From positions 74,041,618-74,105,617 of the forward strand of contig NC_054537.1 of NCBI RefSeq assembly GCF_017654505.1: a stretch of DNA of 64,000 nucleotides, read 5' to 3'. Positions 33,881-45,292 of this stretch are shown here, piece by piece (the stretch's first letter is position 1; each line of letters starts with the position of its first letter). This DNA is from Polyodon spathula (taxonomy: Eukaryota; Chordata; Actinopteri; Acipenseriformes; Polyodontidae). The translations under genes were made by a program, and so were the position numbers. Below the pieces are notes generated by a model. That model saw only the letters and a program-made list of their open reading frames with translations. It did no database searches and was not told where the DNA came from.

Positions 33881-34791
33881 CCTCCTGGTAACACCACACT
33901 ATATGGCCTCCTTGGTAGCATACCTGCTGTTTGCTGAGGCTTTTCCAAAAAACTCAATTTCATGCATCCACAAATCTCATACAGCACCTATTGCTCTCTA
34001 TGCGCTCTGTAAGTGCGGACGCTAAATTGCAGCCTCATTGCAGCCCTTATTATCATGATTGCAGTTCTTTATTTGTGCATGTTGAGTAATTTGCATTGCT
34101 CATAAGCTTACATAGGTTGCAGTGAAATATAATTGCCTGGCCGCAAGGCAATTTGGATTTTGCAGCAGCAATTGTTTGCACTATGCTTATCCTTACATCA
34201 GCCCCACAGTCACTGACAGTTTTGCCTACCTAACCTGTGGGAGTGCCAGGACTAATGTAACACTCCCTCCGGAATCCCCAGCGAAGACCAGCACTTGAAC
34301 CTACGCTCCTGTCTGTATGACTGACCTTGCATACTACGCAGCCTTTTCTGTGGGCTTCTAGTGGTTCTCAATAATATTGCCCAACAGTGCACGTCTGTTG
34401 TTTTAATATGTCAAAATATCACACTAGCCTTAAGTAGCATCTATCACGGTACCTACCAAGAACAAAAAAGTCACTTTATACTCCCAAAATGAATTAAATT
34501 AGCATAGCTGAGAATTAATTGCCAGTGGCTTTATCATTGCTGCGGGCTACTGACAGCACCAGGCTTGAGCGTCCACCTAGAGTTGAAGTAAAATCTCTTA
34601 AACCTAATTCATTGAGGAAGATTTGTTTTAGAAGAATGAAAACATAAAAAAAAGATGTTGGTTCCATGAAGTTGTTCAAAAAGACAAACACAAAGCTTAA
34701 CATCAGCTTGCTGGAAGACATAACACAGTTCCAGAAAGTCTAGTATGCATCTACTGGATCACCAATAACCACAACATACATATACAGTACA

Positions 34792-34846
<55 letters not shown>

Positions 34847-36059
34847 GCCGTATTAATCATAGTAGTATTGTTAAGAATATTATGTATAACTACCAGTAAT
34901 GTAAAAAAGTACTGTTCGAAACATTTTGACTTGATATTTTTTATATCATTAACATAAAGTTCTGGTATTTTAGCTCCATTCATAGACTAGATGGATCAAA
35001 ATTGCTGAAGCTACATTTCTGTAGGAAAGCATATTATATATCTGAGTGTATAATAGGTTTATACTAAATATATATGCCGTCAAAAAACGTTTAGCAAATA
35101 ATACAAGCTCTTTCTTATGGGATTTTGTTTTTTAATTTGTGTAATGCTATCTTAGTTTTTGGTTCAACACAAACTAAAAACTTAGTGGAAACCAAGTTTA
35201 ACAAAGCTGGGCGGTATCAGTTGTCTTGCAAGGCCAAATGGCAACTCAGACACATTTAAATATACCCTCCCATATTTTAATAGGTTATTTGCATTTGGGA
35301 GGAACATTTTTCTGGCTAAAAGAAAAGTAATGGAAACCCACACTACTAAAAAGGTACTACCCAAATTGTGAGAAAAAGGTGAGACTTATTTTTCTTTTTC
35401 CATGGAAACTGCTCCATTGAAATTTTGCATGTCAGGAGAAACTACCTAGAATACTAAGGATGTGATTATCCAAATCTGCAAAGAGCTAAATTCACGTAGA
35501 GGCTGGGAAATTGTTTCTGAATAGCAATTTGAATTCCAGTTATTTTTTCTTCATTACTGTATATACAGTATTTAAATATTTCAAAAAACAGATGAAAGCA
35601 TGGCAGCAGTACTTCCTGAATATGTGGTTGGTACCTGCGGCTTTATTTGCTGCTGTTTTAAGTTATACAAACAGCAGCCAAGGAACTCAAAGTGTAAGAT
35701 GTTTTTATACACAGAATCCTTCCCAAAGTAGCCCAACATGACACCATTATATTTCCATTTTAAAGTTGGCTACCCTCAAACCACTAATCCTGTTTTAGTC
35801 ACTGTATTATAAACAAATTAGTTATTCATTTAGTTAGTTATTTAGTTACACATTCTCTACTCATTTCCTGGAGGCTCATTGTCACCTGGAAAAAAAAAAA
35901 AAAAAACATTGCTCTTTCCCATGAACTCTGGTTAAATTACTTTATCAGATATTTATATTTAGGAACAATCAGGTTGTCATTTAGAGGTTTGTATGGATTT
36001 CTTCTAAAATAGACTCCATTTAAGTCTCTTGTAGCTGATACAGTAGGTAACCTGATATT
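33881..36059. other. Unannotated non-coding DNA with one microsatellite
   Basis: Apart from the ATT tract at 34792-34846 and an A run near 35889-35907, no feature is supported. A minus-strand frame at 35937-36122 overlaps the left arm of the Penelope-like element and is not recognised. Confidence 0.5.
34792..34846. repeat. (ATT)n microsatellite
   Basis: About 18 perfect ATT triplets with no SINE body next to it. Confidence 0.95.
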
Positions 36060-36145
36060 ATATATATATAATGAAAGTAGAGTGGCTACAGCAATGTACA
36101 AGTTCAAAATTCTTTCAGCCAAACTTTCAGTTTAGATGGCTTACC
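36060..36145 (-). repeat. Penelope inverted terminal arm, 3' side
   Basis: About 75-85 bases matching the reverse complement of 38795-38880 with about ten differences; the shared core is TTCAAAATTCTTTCAGCCAA. Confidence 0.8.
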
Positions 36146-36472
36146 AAAAGAGTTTCTGCAGAGACATTCATGGTCGCTCTCTTTATTTTGCTTCAAAGGG
36201 ATTTGTATAAAGTAGTTTACAGTATAATCTTAAATCTCGAAAAACTACTCACTTCTAAATCTTTTGTAGTCATTTTTGTATTACTTTAGCATAAATACAT
36301 GTTAATTTGGATTCATATGTTGTTTTTTTCTGACTTTATGTGAACGAAAAGACACAAAAGTGCCTGTTTTCTTATTGGAAATAGTGATATTTTTAAATTT
36401 ACCTGTCCTGGTCACAAAAGCAAAGTTTGTGGGGAATAATAGCCATTTTCTATACTTTTGAGGCATAAGCAA

Positions 36473-38794
36473 TTAGGAAACAACACTTACTACCCAGGAA
36501 CAAAAAAAAAGAAATAATAATTTGTTACACGGTGTTATATTACCTCCTCTTTCAGGGATTGTTACTTTTTCAATCGCTATATATTTTAAGCTTGATGCAG
36601 AGCCATGATTCAATTTTTTATAATGTCTTGCTATAGCGTAATCTATGTTGTTGTTTCGAATTGCAGCTTTATGTTCACCAATGCGTATTTTCAAATTCCT
36701 TTTTGTTTGTCCTATATAGGCTAATCTGCACGGACATTTAAGCATATAAATCCCATGAGTGGTTTTACAATTAATACATTCTTTAACAGTGTATTTTTTA
36801 CCTGTATGTGGATGATTAAAATGTTTGGTTTTGTGTACTTGAATAAAGTGTACATTTAGCACATTGGAAATTACCATATAAAGAGTTTGTTAACCAATTT
36901 TCCTTAGATGCTGGTGTTTTATACATCGACGAAACTACAAAATCTTTAATATTTCTACCCCGTCTATAACAAAATCTTGGAGGGGAACCTGTTAATGATT
37001 TGAGCTGAGGATCACATTTCAATGTTCCCAATGTTTCAAAACTATACTTTTGATATCATTAGAAATATGACTGTATTCAGTGGGAAAGGTAAGTCTTTAT
37101 TCTCTTAGTACGTTATTGATTTTAATAGTATCTGTAAGTTCATTACGTTCTACTTTTCCTGCCTTGTTGTATGCCGTTTGAATTATATTTCTTTTATAGC
37201 CTCTAGACAGAAAACAACTCTGCATGTCTTTGACTTGAATTTTATAATCTGATGTATTACTACATATTCTTTTCATGCGTATGAATTGGCCATATGGAAT
37301 ATTTTTAATCATGTGCATGCAGAATGGTATTTCTGTCCGTAGGCTTACGAAAGATTGATGTAGAAAGTTTACCATCGGTATTGTTTGTAATTAACAGATC
37401 AAGGAAATGTATTTCAGTTTGACTGTGCTCCATTGTGTACTTTAAAGTTGGATAACTGCTATTTATGTAATCTTTAAACTTGAATAAATCAATTTCTGAG
37501 CCAGTCCATATTAAAAGCACATCATCTATACAGTACTGTGAAAAAGTATTTGCCCCCTGTCTGATTTTCTGCATTTTTGCATATTTTTGACACTGAATGT
37601 TATCAGATCTTCAACCAAAATCTAATATTAGATAAAAGGGACCCTGACTGAACAAATAACACAACATTTTGATACTTATTTCATTTATTTATTAAAGAAA
37701 GTTATGCAAAACCCAATGCCCCATGTGAAAAAGTAATCGCCCCCTTAGACTCAATAACTAGTTATACCACCTTTAGTAGCAATAACTGCAACCAAACGCT
37801 TCCTGTAGTTATTGATCAGTCTCTCACAGCACTGTGGAGGAATTTTGGCACACTCCTTCATGCATAACTGCTTCAACTCAGTGACATTTGTGGGTTTTCG
37901 AGCATAAACTGCTCATTTCAGGTCCTGCCACAACATCTCAATGGGGTTTAGGTCTGGACTTTGACTAGGCCATTCCGCAACTTTAAATTGCTTGTTATTC
38001 AACCATTCTGATGTAGATGTGCTTATGTGTTTCAGATCATTGTCTTGCTGCATGACCCAGCTGCGCTTCAGCTTATGGACGGATGGCCTGAGATTCTCCT
38101 AAAGAATTCTTTGATACAGAGCAGAATTCATGGTCCCTTCAATGATAGCAAGTCATCCAGGTCCTGATGCAGCAAAGCATCCCCAAATCATGACACTACC
38201 ACCACCATGCTTGAGCGGTGGTATGAGGTTCTTACTGTGGAATGCAGTGTTTGGTTTTCGTCAGACAAAACAGGGCCATGTTGGCCTGTGACTGGTTTGG
38301 TGGAGCCCCAGAGCCTTAGAAATGGCTTTGTAACCCTTTCCAGACTGATAGGCATCAACAACTTTTTTCAGCAGTTGTTCAGGAATTTCTTTTGATCATG
38401 GCATGATGTGCCTCTAGAACCTGTGTGCTGACAACTTCAATCTGATGGTAAGGGCCAAAGTTAGTCAGATTTATATTGGGCAGGGCTGGCCCAAATCAGG
38501 CCTGATCCTAATTATACCTTTAATTGGGTTGAGTTAACTAGCAATAACTTTTTCACACGTGAAGATTGCATGTTTGATTACCTGGCACACCAAACATATG
38601 AAAGAAAAAAGAAGACTTTGGTGTCATTTTTTTCTCTCAGACCCCCACTATATACTAGTACAACCCAAAATAGATCTGACCAAATTCAATGTGAAAAATG
38701 TGCAAAAAATGCAGAAAATCAGACAGGGGGCAAATACTTTTTCAAGGTACTGTATATCTTTTCCAAAATAAGACATTTCTTAAAAGCGGACTGG
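36473..38794 (-). pseudogene. Penelope-like RT plus GIY-YIG endonuclease, broken
   Basis: RT part: SSPLLRNVLFWKRY just upstream of the Tc1, then DDVLLIWTGSEIDLFKFKDY, EIHFLDLLITN and STSIFRKPTDRN downstream, which is the palm and thumb of Penelope-type RT. After a frame slip comes NIPYGQFIRMKRICS, then SLTGSPPRFCYRRGRNIKD. The nuclease (36473-36877, 134 residues) has C-x2-C pairs (CAKC upstream, CINC at residues 34-37), GIY at 42-44, YIG at 54-56 and the basic KRNLKIRIGEHK with the conserved Arg. At least three frame changes and the transposon split the gene. The product would have copied RNA at a nick made by the nuclease. Confidence 0.85.
37531..38752 (-). mobile_element. Tc1-like element inserted in Penelope RT
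   Basis: CAGTACTGTGAAAAAGTATT at one end and its inverted counterpart at the other, with similarity running about 60-80 bases inward. The TA target is duplicated at 37529-37530 and 38753-38754. The minus strand keeps a GACCTAAACCCCATTGAGAT segment encoding the D-L-N-P-I-E block of Tc1 transposases near 37935-37960, but no long open frame survives. The 1222-bp length is shorter than a usual autonomous copy, suggesting internal deletion. Confidence 0.9.
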
Positions 38795-38880
38795 AGGCAA
38801 TGTCATAAAAACTGAAAGTTTGGCTGAAAGAATTTTGAACTTTTACATTGCTGTAGAGATTTTACTTTCATTATATGTAA
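38795..38880 (+). repeat. Penelope inverted terminal arm, 5' side
   Basis: Reverse-complement partner of 36060-36145. It adjoins the point where RT similarity stops, marking the truncated 5' end. Confidence 0.8.
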
Positions 38881-38942
38881 TTACCTTATACTGGTCAGCT
38901 CCTTGTTAATATCAAGCATTGTAGTGCACAAATGACCTTTCT

Positions 38943-38947
<5 letters not shown>

Positions 38948-38999
<52 letters not shown>
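38948..38999. repeat. (AT)n microsatellite
   Basis: About 26 AT dinucleotides, immediately left of the hairpin element at 39023. Confidence 0.95.
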
Positions 39000-39003
<4 letters not shown>

Positions 39004-39022
39004 TGGCTGGCAAGGAGTGCTA

Positions 39023-39148
39023 TAGTAGAAAATGATTGGCCCGAGGGAAGACTATTGTTACCAACAGGTGGCTGAGGAAGTTGCAGGCTGGGGGCATTAT
39101 ACCCTGGAGGTAACAATAGTCTTCCCTCAGGGCATTTCATTTTCCACT
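39023..39148. mobile_element. Hairpin MITE with 40-bp arms
   Basis: The left arm 39023-39062 (ending GAAGACTATTGTTACC) pairs with the right arm 39109-39148 (starting GGTAACAATAGTCTTCCCTC). The loop is about 46 bases. No coding capacity; the flanks show no clear duplication. Confidence 0.75.
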
Positions 39149-39734
39149 GTGGCTGAGTCTGTAGTATATATTTAATACATGAATCAGTCAAGAAAATAAG
39201 TGAGACATGGTTAGATAGTACATATGACTTTATATATTTTGTTTAAATATAGCTGATACAGTATAAGTTAATAAATAAATAACAAATAAATAACAGTAAA
39301 AAGTTCTTGAATACTGTATAGTTAGCAAAGTTTTTCTCTAGTTTGCCAACTGCTGCATAATCCAGTTTATATCCCACCCGTCATATTTGTTTTCGTTGAG
39401 TTGAATTATATTGAATTTCAGAAAGAAATACAGTGACAGTCACATTTTAATTACCATTTTAGTGTTTGGAGCATCTTTCTTTTGTAGTATGTTTTGTAAT
39501 TAATTTTCTGTTAACTCACAGAATCGGTGTTCTGACATTTTCTCTTGTGAAGTGTGCATGGAGGAAAGGCGTTCCTTTGAAAAGGGGCGGGACTGTAAGT
39601 GATGTGAACCAATCAGACGGAGACTATTGATCAGTGGTATAAGGATGTTAGGGCAATAGTTAAATCTATTTTTCCTTTTAACATGAAGTTTTAACCAATC
39701 ACAGGCCACTATTTCCAATTACTGATTCATATCA
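39149..39734. other. No gene seen
   Basis: AT-rich, with a minus-strand 72-codon open frame of no recognisable family. Confidence 0.5.
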
Positions 39735-39736
39735 TA

Positions 39737-41012
39737 TACTGAGTGTAAAAAACATTAGGAACACCTTCCTAATATTGAGTTGCACCCCCTTTTGCCCTCA
39801 GAGCAGCCTCAATTCGTCGGGGCATGGACTCTACAAGGTGTTGAAAGCGTTCCACAGGGATGCTGGCCCATGTTTACTGCAATGCTTCCCACAGTTGTGT
39901 CAAGTTGGCTGGTAGTGGATCTCTACTCCGAATAGCTTGTTCCATCTCATCCCATAGTGCTCAATTGGATTGAGATCTGGTGACTGGGCAGGCCACTGCA
40001 GTAAGCTGAATTCACTGTCTTGTTCATGGAGCTATTCCTGGACAATCCTAGCCTTGTGGCATGGGGCATTATCCTGCTGAAAAAATCCATTAGCAGATGG
40101 ATACACTGCTGCCATGAAGCGATGCACCTGATTGGCAATGATGTTCAGATATCCTGTGGCATTCAAACATTGCTCCACTTTTATCAAGGGGCCCAATGTG
40201 TGCCATGAAAACACACCCCACACCATCACACCACCACCAGCCTGCAATGTTGACACGCGGCATGATGGATACATGTACTAGTGATTTTTTCCATACCCTA
40301 GTCCTCCCATCAGTGTGAAACAGCAGGAACCAAGATTCATCAGACCAGGCAATGTTTTTCCAATCCTCCAGTGACCAGTTCTTTTGTTCCTTAGCCCACT
40401 GCAACCACAGTTTCTTGTGTTTTGTTGAAAGAAGTGGAATTCTGTTAGGTCATCAGCTGCCTTACCCCATTTGTGTCAAGGTACGATGAGTTTTGCATTC
40501 TTTTATGGGTCTTTCGGCACCAATGCTGTACTGGACTGTCAGTTGACTAACTGTAGCCCGTCTGTTGCTCTGCACAATTCGTGTCAGCCTCATTTGGCAT
40601 CATTCATCAATGATCCGTTTTTGACCACTGGCCTGCCATCGGATGGATATGCTTTAGTGGTGGACCATCCTTGATACACACAGGAAACTGTTGAGTGTGA
40701 AAAACCCAGCAGCGTTGCAGCTCTTGACACACTCAAACCGACGCGTCTGGCACCTACTACCGTACCCCGTTCAAAGGCACTTAAAACTTTTGTCTTGCCC
40801 ATTTACCCTCTGAATGGCACACATACACAATCCATGTCTCAATTGTGTCAAGGCTTAAAAATCCTTCTTTAACCTGTCTCCCCTTCATCTACACTGATTG
40901 AAGTGGATTTAACAGGTTAGATAAATAAGGGATCATAGCTTTCACCTGGATTCATCTTGTCAGTCTATTTCATGGAAAGGGCAGGTGTTCCTAATGTTTT
41001 GTACACTCAGTG
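39737..41012 (-). mobile_element. Tc1-like element, near full length
   Basis: Ends are about 30-base inverted repeats (ACTGAGTGTAAAAAACATTA and its partner ending in TAATGTTTTGTACACTCAGT), each beside a TA (39735-39736 and 41013-41014). At 1276 bp it has the length expected of a Tc1 element with one transposase gene on the minus strand. Confidence 0.9.
39780..40802 (-). pseudogene. Tc1 transposase, near complete but broken
   Basis: The start at 40802 (MGKTKVLSAFERG) opens the N-terminal helix-turn-helix region, with GLSVSRAATLLGFSHSTVSC as the recognition part. Then come SLEDWKNIAWSDESWFLLFH with the first catalytic Asp, VWGVFSWHTLGPL, FFQQDNAPCHKARI with the second Asp, and on the far side of a frame break [15 protein letters not shown] with the Glu. 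All three catalytic residues are therefore still encoded, but at least three frame changes separate the blocks. The usual length is about 340 residues, close to the span seen here. Inactive, but the best preserved Tc1 gene in the window. Confidence 0.85.
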
Positions 41013-41020
41013 TATATATA

Positions 41021-41420
41021 CAGTATCCACCATTTACATGGTCCAGGGTTACTCCGGGCAACCGTTTATATCATAGCGTTTGCCATTTGTCATTCCCATT
41101 GATTTCAATAACAAAGGAATCGTTTATACTGTTATGCACGCCATACATTTTGGGCAAACTCAGCTGTTTAGATCTCATTATGTGCCATTCATATAGATTT
41201 CAATACAAAAGGCAGCACTTTACTGTAGTAAAAGCTTGACAGATCAATCAGCTGTTTGTACCTCGTTACTGAATTATTACCCCTATACTGTACTGTGGTT
41301 ATTTAATCCCTGTATGTAATGTCAGGTTTTCAGTTTGAAAAAACAGCACTGACTGCAACAACAAGCATGGCTGGAATGAGAAAAGCGATGAGCATCAGCA
41401 CGAAAATTCAGTGTAAATAA
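41021..41420 (+). mobile_element. Possible Tigger/pogo element, 5' end
   Basis: CAGTATCCACCATTTACATG next to TA, followed by GTCCAGGGTTACTCCGGGCA and a repeated CGTTTATA word, resembles the subterminal region of Tigger-type elements. About 350 bases on, MAGMRKAMSISTKIQ resembles the start of a Tigger transposase, then stops. There is no opposite end. The family is a guess. Confidence 0.35.
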
Positions 41421-41793
41421 AATGTCTCTGTTAGCTGCTGTGCACTTGCTGTGCACTTGCCTCGAACTCAGCAAACAATGCAACGTTGCTTCAAAAAAGC
41501 TGTGTTTTCTGTAGTTCAGGAGGAGAGTGTTGAACTGATACTAAAACTCTGACAATACCAAAGGGATTTTCAGAGGAAGAATTCCCAGCTGTGTCACCTT
41601 GGCGACCAAGACGCTGTGTCTGAAACAGACACCGATGACGTAAGAGTGCGTGCTGCGCTTGTAATATATCAATAGAATGCAAGTGCTCATTTTTGTGCTT
41701 CATTTGCTTTTTGATGTTTCCTTGATTTTCATTGCTGAAGCACATCATTCCGTGTTCCACATTTAAATCAGTCCAGCTTGCAGAACGCATGTT

Positions 41794-41931
41794 CTGACTC
41801 CAGATTTACTGGATGCTTTTAGACAGGACAGGAGTTCAAATTTTGTCTAATTTACACATCAATTACTTTCAGTTTAAGGGGAATTTTGAAAATCCATTCT
41901 GTCTCAAAGCGTCCAGTAAATCTGGAGTCAG
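41794..41931. mobile_element. Short MITE with 33-bp inverted repeats
   Basis: The left arm 41794-41826 (CTGACTCCAGATTTACTGGA...) pairs with the right arm 41899-41931 (...TCCAGTAAATCTGGAGTCAG). The interior of about 72 bases is non-coding. Confidence 0.75.
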
Positions 41932-42305
41932 GTGGCCCCCTAACTACAAACTTTAGTTGTTTTTTTTTTTTTTTTTCTTTAGTTTTTTGTTGACGCTATG
42001 CAGTGCTTCACAATTACTGTACGCAACACTCCTATTATTCATTACAGAAAGTCGAAAGCCCATTAGTAGTCCAATGGAAAACCTAATTCAAAATAATATA
42101 CCGGTATATATTAATTATTTATTATTTGCTCATTTAAAAAATATACAATTTTTGGTTAACTTGCTCAACTTTTTGGTTAAAATGAATGTTAGGCTACATG
42201 TATTACAAAAGTAAATATGTGTCTTACAGTGTGCCTGCTCAAAGTCAATACATATATATCAAAACATTGCTGTATATATACCAACAATCATCAATCCATA
42301 TATAT
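41932..42305. other. No gene seen
   Basis: AT-rich sequence with a T run near 41959-41976. Confidence 0.5.
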
Positions 42306-43279
<974 letters not shown>

Positions 43280-44006
43280 ATGGATGCCTAAAAGGCTAAA
43301 AATGTGTCTGCAGCAGATCATGTAAAGCAGTATCCAGCAGGGGTTTACACAGCGATGGAGGTAATATCTTACGTACTTCTTGCAATGTTACTGTAGATCA
43401 CTACTGAGAATTGGCTGTTGACAGGCATTTAGATTCAAATATTCGCTGAAAGAGAAAGGCAGAAATCCAGAGAAGTATTGAGACTACTTTACTTGCAAAG
43501 AAACTAAAAAAGTGACATCCATGTTCCAGAAGTTTACTGAAAACCGTGAAGCACGAAACACATAGAATTTTGACCTGACAGAGGCATTTGTTTGTGCAAA
43601 TATCCCTCTTGAAAAATTGGACAACCAAAAGTTACATCAATTCTTCAGACTGAGTGTACCAAATGGTTGAGTGATTATTTCATCAGCCCAGCTGAGACAT
43701 GAATACTTACCTAAAGTTGCAGAGTGTCACAAGCAGGAGATTATGGAATTGGTAAAACAGTCTGTTTGCTTGTCAGTGGTCACTGACGAGTTGACTGATG
43801 TCCAAGATCAGTATGGGTTACACACTATATTTGTTTTGCAAGACATAAATGGTGAACATGCATCTGACAAACTAGAACTGAAAGCTGTCCTTGCAGATAC
43901 ACTTTACCTACAGGCTGTTAATTCCAACACTGTTTCACAAGCTATTGTAAAGTGCTTGAATAACTTTGATGTTGATTTTGATGATGTAATTTATATCTAT
44001 ATTTGA
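43280..44006 (+). pseudogene. hAT transposase fragment with CGGBP1-like finger
   Basis: From the ATG at 43280 the reading is KAKNVSAADHVKQYPAGVYT, then after a slip CNVTVDHY, DRHLDSNIR and KRKAEIQRSIETTLLAKKLK, the same arrangement as the DNA-binding finger of CGGBP1 and related hAT transposases (basic start, C-x2-C, then H-x-x-S-x-x-H). After another slip come VTSMFQKFTENREARNT, NFDLTEAFVCANIPLEKLDN and VPNG, then an open frame 43671-44006 with SAQLRHEYLPKVAECHKQEI and SVCLSVVTDELTDVQD; the D of VVTDELTD is the likely first catalytic Asp. The frame stops within a short TATA-rich stretch. Several stops show it is dead. Confidence 0.7.
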
Positions 44007-44310
44007 TGTTTTAAAAAATAATAATAATCTGTACACATCATTTACAAAATAGTTCTGTGCACATTCCACGAAATACGATACCCGTGACACTGCCGTGAAT
44101 TTTAAAGAAAATCTCTGTCATTTTTACTCATAGCTGGCTACGGCCTTCGTAACATTCTCAATTAATTAATGTATAAGGTTCAATAAAAAAAAAAAAAAAA
44201 TTATAATATAGTTCAATATAAAATATTATGTTAGTTAATATGTAATTATTACAGAAGCATATGTCTGCCATGTATTGCAAACAAAATAAAAATTAAAAAA
44301 ATCAGTTTAC

Positions 44311-45292
44311 ACAAGATAATTATAACATAATTGTTATTTCCGTTTTCACTGGATAATTATGCTAATTCTGTTTTCACGAGAATTAGGCTTTTTTTTTGTT
44401 GTTATCACAAGATAATTATTACATTAAAACATGATCATGATCTTGTGAAAATGGAAACAAAACGCAATGTAACAGGCTTCAGAACATCAAGCAGACTAAT
44501 GCACTACTAATATGTCATTGTAGACATAACTTGCTGTAATGCTAACTTGTTGCATCCTAGTTCATATTGTATTTTAGTAGTATTATTTGCACTTACTGTA
44601 AACTATACTGTATTTAAATATTAAGCTTGAACAGTAACCCACTACTGCCCTGTACTAGTGAGTCGCGTTGGATAATGAACCATAAAGAAATGTTGGAATG
44701 TTTAGTGCATTTGGATGGAATTCTTATGAAGAACACTTAGGCGAAGGCACCAACCTGAGTCATGTACTAGATGCAGTGCTGTATTTAATGCAAGAAATTG
44801 AACACTCTGGACAATTACATGGATACAGATTAATGCACTTTGAAAAGCATTCAAGAAGGATTTGTTGTCAGCCAGAATAACGTTAGACAATTGCTTGATA
44901 TTATTGACTCCCAAGTTTTCAATTTAGGTGCAGAAAGCGATTGATACGCGGAAGAGCCCAACTCAGGCATTATTTTCTAAAGTATCTTGATTTCCGTGAT
45001 AAACTGAAACCCTATTGAATCTGCATTAACAGCGCAATTGATGGATATCCTAGATACATAATTTGGTTAGAAGCATACACAACTAACAGTGATCCAGCAG
45101 AAGTATCAAGTTATTTTATGGAGGCTGTGAAATCCAGAATGGGGTGTTCAAGCAAGTATGTGGAGATTTGGGACTGACAAAATACTGGCACTGGTTTTGT
45201 TTCCATTTTCACAAGATAAATATTAAGTTATAAAATTATCTCGTGAAAACGGAAATAAATATGTTTTAACCTAATAATGATCTTGTGAAAAC
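44311..45292 (+). mobile_element. Candidate DNA transposon with integrase-like gene
   Basis: Inverted repeats lie at 44404-44463 and 45194-45292. They share CACAAGATAATTATT, TTAAAACAT and ATCTTGTGAAAATGGAAACA blocks, the left copy having lost about 40 internal bases. Further TTTTCACAAGATAATTAT-like words continue outward on the left (44311-44390). Between the repeats is an integrase-domain remnant. The repeats start only 16 bases after the coding similarity ends. Whether the repeats belong to the integrase gene or are a separate repeat family is not settled. Confidence 0.5.
44765..45177 (+). pseudogene. DDE integrase-core protein fragment
   Basis: In order across two frame slips: LMQEIEHSGQLHGYRLMH, GFVVSQNNVRQLLDIIDSQ, then RLIRGRAQLRHYFLKYLDFR, DKLKPY, a stop, ICINSAIDGYPRYIIWLEAY and TTNSDPAEVSSYFMEAVKSR. 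The DKLKPYG...CI-x-x-AIDG-x-SR-x-I-x-WLEAY pattern is the integrase core (rve-like DDE fold) of a family seen in many copies in fish and cnidarian genomes, with acidic residues in the LD-x-x-DKLKPY and AIDG blocks. The third catalytic block is lost after 45177. It would have joined DNA ends. I cannot assign a named superfamily. Confidence 0.65.

Larger units (their letters stand above)
36060..38880 (-). mobile_element. Penelope-like retroelement, 5'-truncated, split by Tc1
   Basis: On the minus strand the order is a terminal arm (38795-38880), a piece of reverse transcriptase up to RY of the YIDD motif (38755-38794), a 1.2-kb Tc1 insertion (37531-38752), the rest of the RT palm (about 37300-37528), a linker, a GIY-YIG nuclease (about 36530-36830), then the other terminal arm (36060-36145). 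The two arms are inverted relative to each other (CAGCAATGTA and TTCAAAATTCTTTCAGCCAA shared). Penelope elements carry RT plus GIY-YIG endonuclease and often have terminal repeats in odd orientations. The RT is missing its fingers and first palm motifs, so the copy was 5'-truncated on insertion. Confidence 0.85.
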
